A stretch of 63,393 nt of DNA from DASPMP01 sp035758925 (GTDB taxonomy: Bacteria; Gemmatimonadota; Gemmatimonadetes; Gemmatimonadales; Gemmatimonadaceae), in the NCBI GenBank assembly GCA_035758925.1, contig DASTVV010000052.1, positions 1 to 63,393 of the forward strand, read 5' to 3'. Below are positions 32,052 to 39,507 of this stretch, one piece after another (position 1 is the first letter of the stretch; every line of letters begins with the position of its first letter). A program made the position numbers and the translations under genes. Under the pieces are notes generated by a model. The model searched no databases. It had not been told where the DNA came from and was given only the letters and a program-made list of their open reading frames with translations.

Positions 32052-35000
32052 TCATTGCTCCGCCCGCATCGTGATCGCCGGATCGATGCGAGCCGCGCGC
32101 GCGGCGGGAATCCAGCAGGCCGCAGCGCCGATTGCCGCCATCAGCACGGCGACACCGACAAACGTCGCGGGATCGTGCGGTGCCACTCCGAACAGCAAAC
32201 CGCGGATCACGCTCGCGGCAGCGAACGCCAACGCGGTACCAACCACGAGGCCGACGACGACGAGCGTGCCGCCCTCCGCGAGGATCATTCGCTGGACTCG
32301 CGCAGGGTCGGCCCCCAGGCCCATGCGAATGCCGATTTCCTTCGTACGCGCGCTCACCGCAAACGCCAGCACGCCCGCGATGCCCACGGCGGCTATGAGG
32401 ACGGCGAGCAGCCCGAACGATGAGAGCAGCGCGGCGTTGAGGCGTCTGGGCGCGATGCCCTCGTCCTTGATTTGCCTGATCGTCCTGACGTTCTCGATGG
32501 CGGCCGAGGGGGCGAGCTGCTGGATGACTCGCGTGACCGGCTGTGCCAGCGCTTCGACGTTGCCCCGAGTGCGGATCACCAATCCGCCGCCGACGGATCG
32601 CGCATCGATCTGCGGGTGATAGAATGCCGGACGCATCGTTCCATCCAGGCCGTCATCGCGCGTGTTGCCGACGACGCCCACGATGGTGAACCATATGTCG
32701 GGCATGGTGTCGTACTGCGCGATGCGGTTGGTCTCCGCGAACCGTCGCCCGATCGGATCCTCGCCGGGGAAGACGCGATCGACGAACGCCTGGTTCACGA
32801 TCACCATGCGTCCGAAATCCTCGTCCGTCGGTGCAAAGTCTCGCCCGCGGAGCAGCGGAACACCGATCGATGCGAAGTAGCCTGAGCTTGCGACGCGTTC
32901 GCCGGCGTTCGGCGCGGCCTCGCCAGAGCCGAGCGCCCGCCCTTCCACCTTCAGATCGATCCGCCGGAACGCCTCCGTCAGTGGCAGCGAACCTGTGGAT
33001 ACGGCTTCCACGCCGGGCAACCCCGCGATCTGATCGCGCATCGTGGCGAAAAGCGCCTGCGTCGCCTCACGGGATCCAGGAACTGCCCGCATCTCCGAGC
33101 GGGTGAGGATGTTCACGTTCATCGAGAGGACCTGCTCGGTCGACAGCCCGGTGTCGACCAGCGACAGGCGCAACATCGTCCGCGTGAGCAGTCCTGCGCC
33201 GGCGAGCAGCATGACGGACACCGCGACCTGAACGACCACCAGCGCGCGCTGCAATCGCTGCTTCTGACGTCCGCCCGTACGACGCCCGCCCGATGACACC
33301 GTCGCGAGCTCCTTCTCCGACGGCAGCGATGTCACGTAGGACAGGACGAGCGCCACGCTGAGCGCGATCGCGAGCGTGAACCCCAGCACCGCTCCATCGA
33401 GGTGAATCTCGTTCGCCCGCGCCGAGTAGCGGTTCGCCAGCGAGACGAGCAGGGGCACGCCACCGATCGCGATGAGCGTACCGAGCGCGGCGCCTGTGAA
33501 TCCGAGAATGAGATTCTCCGTCAGGACGAGACGCCGCAGGCGCATCATCCCGGCACCGAGCGCGGAACGCACGAGCAGCTCCTGCTCGCGGCGCACGCGG
33601 CGCATCATGGTCAGGTTGGCGACGTTGGCGACGGCGATGACCAGAACGAATGCAGCGGCGGCCATCAGCAGCAACAACGTGAGCTGTGCGTCCTGGCCGA
33701 GCGCCTTCTTGAAGGGAATCATCTCGGCGCGATAGTGATATGCCCTGCCGTAGGCGTCCGGGTACTGCTGCTGGAGACGCGAGTACACCGAGGCGACTTC
33801 GGCTTTTGCCTGCTCGAACGTGGCGTTTGGCGCCATGCGCGCCACCACCTCGGTCATGCGGTGCCGGCGATCCTCCTGCATCGCCGCGCCGATGTGGTGC
33901 GGGCTGATCACCATGTTCATGAGCACGTCCATCCGCAGCGGAAAGAACGGCGCGGCCTGCAGCACTCCGATCACCTCGGCCATCGTGCCATCCACCTTGA
34001 CCATCTGGCCGACGATGGACGAGTCGCCGTTGAACCGCCGCTGCCAGAACTCGTGCGTCAGCACGATCACCGGCGGCACGCCCGGCCCGTCGTCGCTCGG
34101 CCGCGTCACTCGCCCCAGCACGGGCGCGAGACCCATGACCTCGAAGTAGTTGCCAGTCACAAGCCCGACGCGCAGGCGCATCGCGTCGTGGTCAGTGCGC
34201 AGGATGACGTCCGTCGGCGAGTACTCGGCGATCTGCGCCAATGCCGGTGCGCCCGTGCGAAAGTCCCGGACTTCGGGGACGGAGAAGTTCAGGTTTGGAC
34301 TCTGATCGGATGAATGACGGAGATACACCAGCCGCTCGCCATCGCGGTGGGGCAAGGGCTTGAGGAGCACGCCGCGGACGACGCTGAAGATCGCGGTGTT
34401 GGCGCCGATGCCGAGCGCCAGCGTGAGCGCGACGACGGTGGCGAACGCGGGGCTGTTCCGCAGTGCGCGCAGCGCGTGCCGGGAATCCTGCACGATTGTT
34501 TCCATACCGAGTCTTCCCAATGGAATGGTGAAGCCGGGACGCGACCGGCGCAGCCGGCTCGCGCCGCGGCTGAGTGCGATGCTCACGCGTCCCAAGGCGC
34601 CAGACGCGGGCTTGGCGGCAGTTACCACCGCCGCGGAGAAGAGCGCTGGATTGGCGGTGCGCCGGCGCGGTTCGAACTCCATGCCCTGCTCCACTGCCTG
34701 CTCGAGGGAGGGCGGTACCTCCGGGGCGAAATCCCGCAAGGGTGGAGGGGGTGCTATGAATCGACGGGCGACCACCGCCTGCGTCGTGTTGCCCTCGAAC
34801 GGCGCGCGGCCCGTGAGCATTTCATAAAGCACGCAGGCCAGACTGTACACGTCCGTGCGGGTGTCCAGGCCCTTCTCGCCACTCGCCTGTTCGGGGCTCA
34901 CGTAGGCCGGGGTTCCGGCCGACAAGTCGAGCTCCCGCCGCTGGGCCCAGGGCAGGAACTCCGTGTGCAGCTTGCGTGCGACGCCGAAATCCATGACGTA

Positions 35001-35669
35001 GGCATGACCGCCATCGAGCAGGATGTTCTCCGGCTTGACGTCGCAATGCAGGACCCTCGCCTCGTGGGCGTGCTGCAGGGCCGCCGCGATTCCGGTCGTG
35101 ACCGCGACCGCTTCGGCCACCGGAAGCCGGATGGACGACTGGAGCCGCGTGCGGAGCGAGCCGCCCCGGATGTGTGGCATCACATAGAAAGGATGCCCGG
35201 CTGCTTCGCCCGAGTCGAAAAGGGGAAGAATGTGCGGATGCTGGAGATGAGCGACAGTGGCGATCTCGCGGAGGAATTGCGTGATGCCAATGCCGCTGAC
35301 CGCCTCGGGTGAAATGACTTTCAGGGCGACGACGCGGCCGTGTCGCATGTCTCGCGCGAGGTAGACCGCACCCATGCCACCCTGGCCCAGCTCGGTGTCG
35401 ATCAGGTATCGATCGGCGATCGCACGACGAAAGTCGACATCTGCCCAGGCCGGAATCCCTGTCTCGACTTCGAAAAGCTCATCGAAGGAAAGGCCGAGCA
35501 CTTCGAGCATCCGCTCGCGAGTCTTCGGAGAGGGGTACGGATGCTTACCGTTGACGATCTCGGACCAGTGGCCCCGTGAAAGCCCCAGTTTGAGCGCCCA
35601 ATGATTTTGACTCAGGCGACTCTGGGCCAGAAAGGCGACGAGCCGTTGTTGGTTGAGGCGGACTCGCAT
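32052..35669 (-). CDS. XRE-Ser/Thr kinase-ADOP permease fusion protein
   Basis: 1205 residues in one uninterrupted frame. Residues about 5-63: XRE-type helix-turn-helix (LAQSRLSQNHWALKLGLSRGHWSEIVNGKHPYPSPKTRERM). About 87-340: Hanks kinase with P-loop GQGGMGAVYLA, VALK (K117), HCDVKPENILL (208-218), DFG (227-229) and GTPAYVSPEQ. About 341-388: basic linker. From Met389 (34505) to the end: an ADOP-type permease with helix SPAFATVVALTLALGIGANTAIFSVV, two MacB-PCD domains and two FtsX cores (final one AFAVSARTKEIGIRMGLGADPARVQRMIL). The ADOP N-terminal prefix domain is replaced by the XRE-kinase part. HRD is HCD, so the kinase is of non-RD type. An internal start at 34505 with GGGAAGA upstream could also make a free permease. 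No ATPase gene adjoins. Confidence 0.85.
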   Translation of the reverse strand: MRVRLNQQRLVAFLAQSRLSQNHWALKLGLSRGHWSEIVNGKHPYPSPKTRERMLEVLGLSFDELFEVETGIPAWADVDFRRAIADRYLIDTELGQGGMGAVYLARDMRHGRVVALKVISPEAVSGIGITQFLREIATVAHLQHPHILPLFDSGEAAGHPFYVMPHIRGGSLRTRLQSSIRLPVAEAVAVTTGIAAALQHAHEARVLHCDVKPENILLDGGHAYVMDFGVARKLHTEFLPWAQRRELDLSAGTPAYVSPEQASGEKGLDTRTDVYSLACVLYEMLTGRAPFEGNTTQAVVARRFIAPPPPLRDFAPEVPPSLEQAVEQGMEFEPRRRTANPALFSAAVVTAAKPASGALGRVSIALSRGASRLRRSRPGFTIPLGRLGMETIVQDSRHALRALRNSPAFATVVALTLALGIGANTAIFSVVRGVLLKPLPHRDGERLVYLRHSSDQSPNLNFSVPEVRDFRTGAPALAQIAEYSPTDVILRTDHDAMRLRVGLVTGNYFEVMGLAPVLGRVTRPSDDGPGVPPVIVLTHEFWQRRFNGDSSIVGQMVKVDGTMAEVIGVLQAAPFFPLRMDVLMNMVISPHHIGAAMQEDRRHRMTEVVARMAPNATFEQAKAEVASVYSRLQQQYPDAYGRAYHYRAEMIPFKKALGQDAQLTLLLLMAAAAFVLVIAVANVANLTMMRRVRREQELLVRSALGAGMMRLRRLVLTENLILGFTGAALGTLIAIGGVPLLVSLANRYSARANEIHLDGAVLGFTLAIALSVALVLSYVTSLPSEKELATVSSGGRRTGGRQKQRLQRALVVVQVAVSVMLLAGAGLLTRTMLRLSLVDTGLSTEQVLSMNVNILTRSEMRAVPGSREATQALFATMRDQIAGLPGVEAVSTGSLPLTEAFRRIDLKVEGRALGSGEAAPNAGERVASSGYFASIGVPLLRGRDFAPTDEDFGRMVIVNQAFVDRVFPGEDPIGRRFAETNRIAQYDTMPDIWFTIVGVVGNTRDDGLDGTMRPAFYHPQIDARSVGGGLVIRTRGNVEALAQPVTRVIQQLAPSAAIENVRTIRQIKDEGIAPRRLNAALLSSFGLLAVLIAAVGIAGVLAFAVSARTKEIGIRMGLGADPARVQRMILAEGGTLVVVGLVVGTALAFAAASVIRGLLFGVAPHDPATFVGVAVLMAAIGAAACWIPAARAARIDPAITMRAEQ

Positions 35670-35807
35670 GGCCGCCAAGGTATGGGCGGCTGCAACGGGA
35701 AGCCACGGTCCCGCGCCAGAAAGTGTTCGTGATCGTTCGGTCGAACCCTCGCTGACCCCCGATCAGCTGGTCCGGCACGTACTTAAGTGTTGCCGGCGGG
35801 TCTGCGT

Positions 35808-36350
35808 CTATGCGTCCACGGGTTCGATCGCCCGGCGCATGCGTGCGAACGGAACTGTTACGTTGCCCGGGAGCGTCACGTGAACTCGCTCGACGATTTC
35901 GAATCCGAGGGCCGCGTAAAAGGGCTCGCCGGGACGCGTCGCCATGAGCTCGAATTGCGCGAAGCCGGCCTGCCGCGCTGCCTGCGCACAGGCGGCGTAC
36001 AAACGCTTGGCCAGGCCCTGACGGGCCCATCGTGGATGGACAAAGAACGCCCGGATGCGAGCTGCCTCCGCCGAGGGATCGAGCAGGGGGTCGGAGGTAC
36101 CCTTCATCTGGTCGCCCCCGTACAGCGTGCGACGCGCGCTCCAGCCGCCCGCCGCGGCTGGTCCTTCCGGGGCGTCGATCACGAAGTAGGTACCATCCGC
36201 GATCAACTGCGTGTCGACGCCGAAGACGTGGGTTACGGCCGCCTCAATCTGCTCTGGCGAGTAAAAGCCCGTGCTCAGCCCGCGCGCCGAGACGTCGATG
36301 AGTCTGCGGAGCGCGGCAACATCGTCCGGAGTGGCGACGCGCGGATTCAC
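35808..36350 (-). CDS. GNAT family N-acetyltransferase
   Basis: 180 residues. The acetyl-CoA binding region is RIRAFFVHPRWARQGLAKRLYAACAQAARQAGFAQFELMATRPGEPFYAALGFE, giving the motif A R-x-x-G-x-A/G and the GFE end of the fold. The N-terminus (NPRVATPDDVAALRRLIDVSARGL) is typical. The acceptor substrate is unknown. The myo-inositol oxygenase gene begins upstream on the same strand with its stop 15 bp away, so they may share a transcript. Confidence 0.9.
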   Translation of the reverse strand: MNPRVATPDDVAALRRLIDVSARGLSTGFYSPEQIEAAVTHVFGVDTQLIADGTYFVIDAPEGPAAAGGWSARRTLYGGDQMKGTSDPLLDPSAEAARIRAFFVHPRWARQGLAKRLYAACAQAARQAGFAQFELMATRPGEPFYAALGFEIVERVHVTLPGNVTVPFARMRRAIEPVDA

Positions 36351-36365
36351 GGTGAAGGGAACAAT

Positions 36366-37241
36366 TCACCAATCCAGCACAGGGGGGAAGTACTCCGCGA
36401 CCAGCTCCTCGTAGTACGGGCGAAGTGTGCGCACGTCGGGCCGCTGGGCCGCTTTCGAGTAGAGATCGTAGGGGTTGAACGCTCGCACCCATTTCAGCAG
36501 CTCGTGATCCCGCTCGTTGAGCAGATGTTGGTATGCGCCTTCACGGTGAATCGCATAGCAGGAGTGATAGCGGATCATCGCAAGCGCCTCGGCCGGCAGG
36601 TAGTTCTTCGCCACGTGGTACATGTACTCGTCGTGGCCCCATGAGAGCTGCACGGCATCGAGGCCGCATCCATCGGCGTAGATCCCGTGGGCCGACTGGT
36701 ACTCGGGTCTCAGTCTGTCCGGGTTGTCCGCAAAGAACTCGGAGAACACCACCTTGTCGCTGAACGCGCAACCCACCGGAAACGTGTCGCCCACCACCGC
36801 CCACTGCGGTTCACCGAACAGACACAGGATCTTGCCGAGGTCATGCACGAGTCCCGTGAGGATGAACCAGCGCGGGTGACCGTCGCGGCGGATCGCTTCC
36901 GCGGCCTGAAGGAGGTGCTCGATCTGGCCGAATTCCGTGTCGGGGTCACTGTCATCAACCAGCGTGTTCAGGAACTCCATGGCCTCCCACACGCCCATAC
37001 GCTTCGTCCGCAGCGGCAAATACTGCTTCTTCTTTGCCTCGACGAAGTCGAGCGTCTGATGGCGGTGGTTCAACCGATAGAACTCGCGAACCGCCGGACG
37101 GACATTCTCCGAGTAGTCGCGGAATTCGGCGTCGGTTGAGCCGCTGTCTTCGAGCGCCGGATGAGAGGCACCCTCGGGATACCGCACAGCAAGCGACTCT
37201 TCCCAATCGTCGAGGTGATGCATCGGCCCATCATTCTTCAT
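36366..37241 (-). CDS. Myo-inositol oxygenase
   Basis: 291 residues, close in length to animal MIOX (about 285) and collinear with it from YRLNHRHQTLDFV to the C-terminal YFPPVLDW. It would oxidise myo-inositol with O2 to D-glucuronate using a di-iron site. All six iron ligands of mouse MIOX have counterparts: H109 (EHLLQAAEAIRR), H133 and D134 (GLVHDLGK), H203 (SWGHDEYMY), H226 (IRYHSCY) and D259 (NPYDLYSK). The long shared block LFGEPQWAVVGDTFPVGC is unchanged. The ATG at 37241 is chosen; the frame is open upstream but without family match. No other inositol or glucuronate gene is nearby. Confidence 0.95.
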   Translation of the reverse strand: MKNDGPMHHLDDWEESLAVRYPEGASHPALEDSGSTDAEFRDYSENVRPAVREFYRLNHRHQTLDFVEAKKKQYLPLRTKRMGVWEAMEFLNTLVDDSDPDTEFGQIEHLLQAAEAIRRDGHPRWFILTGLVHDLGKILCLFGEPQWAVVGDTFPVGCAFSDKVVFSEFFADNPDRLRPEYQSAHGIYADGCGLDAVQLSWGHDEYMYHVAKNYLPAEALAMIRYHSCYAIHREGAYQHLLNERDHELLKWVRAFNPYDLYSKAAQRPDVRTLRPYYEELVAEYFPPVLDW

Positions 37242-37430
37242 GGCGCGACCAGGCAGAAGTTCCGTGTGGCCTTGCGTCCGTCCACGACCGGGGTCAGCAA
37301 GCGCCAGACCACGCGGGCCGAACTCGCATCGAACTACAGAGGTCGCTGAGCGCACAGAGAAGAACCAGCGAACACGTGAGGCCAACGCCCCGCGTGGCTT
37401 AACTTGACGAGTAGCGCATATATGTAACGC

Positions 37431-39383
37431 ATGCTTTCTGCTGCTGTATCATTTTCGGCGCTGCTTCTGGCGCAGGGTCCATCGGGGCCGAACGACAGCG
37501 TGAAAGCCGCGAAGCTCGTCGAGCGTGCGCGCAAGGAAGAGCTGGAGCTCTTTACGGACTGGCGCAAAGCGTGGATCGGGCTGCGCGACCTCAACTCGTC
37601 GGGATCACGTTTCTGGTCGCTGCACTGTCACTTTGATGAAATCGGCGGTCGCGACAACGCTCGACACCTCATCCACTCCCGGGAGAGTCGGAAGTCCATG
37701 TGCCCGGTGTGGTTCCAGCATGGCGGCACTCGCGCGGACGAGTCGACCGGGATCGACAATCCCCTGAGCGACAAGGCGCGTCGCCGCGTACGGGAGCGGC
37801 GCGCTCGCGTCCTCCAGCTCCTGGACTCGGCCCAGCTGCTCGCACCCGGCGACTCCTGGGTTCTGGGCCAGCGGGTTCGCCTGTCCGTGGATCAGGGACT
37901 GTTCGACCGCGCAGCGGCGCTTGCGACCAGTGAATGTCGCGACACGGCTGTCGCCTGCGCGCTGCTCGCCGGATATGCGCTGGCGAGTGGTGGCGAGTGG
38001 AAGGCCGCGACCGCGGCGTTCGATCATGCGCGTCGCGCCATGACCCAGACCGAGCGATGCACGCAGCTCGATATCGCGCTGTTCCTCGACGAGCGCACGC
38101 GCGACCGCTACGAGAAGCTCCCCTGCCCCGCGAGGGATTCGATCGCCGACAGGTTCTGGTGGCTGTCGGATCCGCTTTTCTCGCAGCCGGGCAATGAGCG
38201 GCTGACCGTCCACCTGTATCGGCAGACGCTGGTTGCGCTGCGCTCAGCGCTGATCATGGACGAGCACTTCGACTGGCGCCCGTCGTACGGCGCCACTGCC
38301 GCGCGGGAGTTGCTCGTGCGCTACGGGCCTCCGTCGGTTGCGTACTTCAACGCGCAGGAACACGAGGCGCACAACGGGTGGCTGGGATTCGCCTACCGGC
38401 CGGCAAACTCCAGCCATGAGTACTTCACGCCACGGTACCATACGACGCCACCGTATGACGTCGCTTCAGGAGCGCGGCCGCTCGAGCGCGGCGACCTCGC
38501 AGATCTTGGCGCCGCGTGGGATGCAAAGAACCAGAAGCTCGACGAGGATTGGTGGCCGCTCGAGCATTTTGCTCGTGCCGGGGCGCTCTCTGCCATGGAC
38601 GTGCAGGCGGCCGCGTTCCGTCGCGAACACGCGCCGCTTGTGGTCGTGGCCGCGGACCCTGGTTCACGCGACATCGCCGATTCCACGCTCTCGAGCTACA
38701 CAGCGATGCTCTTTGCGGGGCGCGGACCCGGAGATACGCTCCGCCAGTCGTCCGCCAACGCCCACCTGCGCGCGGGCGGCGGCATGTCGATGTCACTCGA
38801 AGCACGCCCTGGTCAGAGCGTCCTGTCGGCGGAGGTGGTGAACCCGCAGCGTGACAGTGCCCCCGCGGCGCGCGCGCGATGGTCTGCCTCGCTACCCGCC
38901 GGACTGGATGCGCTCAAGGCGCGCGAACTTGCGTTGTCGGAGTCGGCGCTCTTCGAGCCGCCCGCAACAGACGCCGAGTTGCCGCGATCCCTTGCCGACG
39001 CGATGGAACGCATGCTCCCGACGACGACCCTGCGCTCGCCGCGGGTGGGTGTGTTCGTCGAGCTCTATGGCTTGGCGCCCAGCGATTCAGTGGAGCTGAC
39101 GCTCACGGTGGTCTCGGAGGAACGGGCCGGGCTTCTGCGCCGCCTCGCGAACAGGCTGGGCATCACGGAGGCCGACGGCCTGTCCTTCGTAGTACGCTGG
39201 CGCGAGTCTCAGCCGGGTACCGCTGCCAGTGCCACGACCATTGGCGGTGTCCCCGTGCAGTCACGCGCCATCGTGCTGAATCTCGGCGCGCTCGATCCCG
39301 GGAAGTATCAGCTGGTCGTGGGCGCGTCGCGGCCGGGAGAGGCCGTGGTGATGAGCAGTCGCGACGTCGTCGTGCAGAGGTAA
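37431..39383 (+). CDS. Secreted GWxTD-like domain protein
   Basis: 650 residues with a short signal-like N-terminus (MLSAAVSFSALLLAQG). The central part resembles GWxTD proteins: DRFWWLSDPLFSQPGNERLTVHLYRQTLVALRSAL, then RELLVRYGPPSVAYFNAQ (the GxPxxI/A region) and ending in a beta-sandwich tail (VQSRAIVLNLGALDPGKYQLVVGASRPGE). The N-terminal 200 residues look like TPR helices (DSAQLLAPGDSWVLGQRVRLSVDQGLFDRAAAL). Proteins of this type are common in Gemmatimonadota and relatives; their function is unknown. The start follows an AT-rich CATATATG box by a few bases with no ribosome site, so a leaderless mRNA is possible. Confidence 0.75.
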   Translation: MLSAAVSFSALLLAQGPSGPNDSVKAAKLVERARKEELELFTDWRKAWIGLRDLNSSGSRFWSLHCHFDEIGGRDNARHLIHSRESRKSMCPVWFQHGGTRADESTGIDNPLSDKARRRVRERRARVLQLLDSAQLLAPGDSWVLGQRVRLSVDQGLFDRAAALATSECRDTAVACALLAGYALASGGEWKAATAAFDHARRAMTQTERCTQLDIALFLDERTRDRYEKLPCPARDSIADRFWWLSDPLFSQPGNERLTVHLYRQTLVALRSALIMDEHFDWRPSYGATAARELLVRYGPPSVAYFNAQEHEAHNGWLGFAYRPANSSHEYFTPRYHTTPPYDVASGARPLERGDLADLGAAWDAKNQKLDEDWWPLEHFARAGALSAMDVQAAAFRREHAPLVVVAADPGSRDIADSTLSSYTAMLFAGRGPGDTLRQSSANAHLRAGGGMSMSLEARPGQSVLSAEVVNPQRDSAPAARARWSASLPAGLDALKARELALSESALFEPPATDAELPRSLADAMERMLPTTTLRSPRVGVFVELYGLAPSDSVELTLTVVSEERAGLLRRLANRLGITEADGLSFVVRWRESQPGTAASATTIGGVPVQSRAIVLNLGALDPGKYQLVVGASRPGEAVVMSSRDVVVQR

Positions 39384-39507
39384 GGCCGCGATTTCGTCAT
39401 TGAGCGGCTGAGGGAACCCAGCCTCCCGTGTCGATTTCCGCCCAGCCCGTTCGACGCATGTATAGAGAGGAGTATTGCCATGCAGACCCGACGAGCGGAA
39501 GTCCGCG

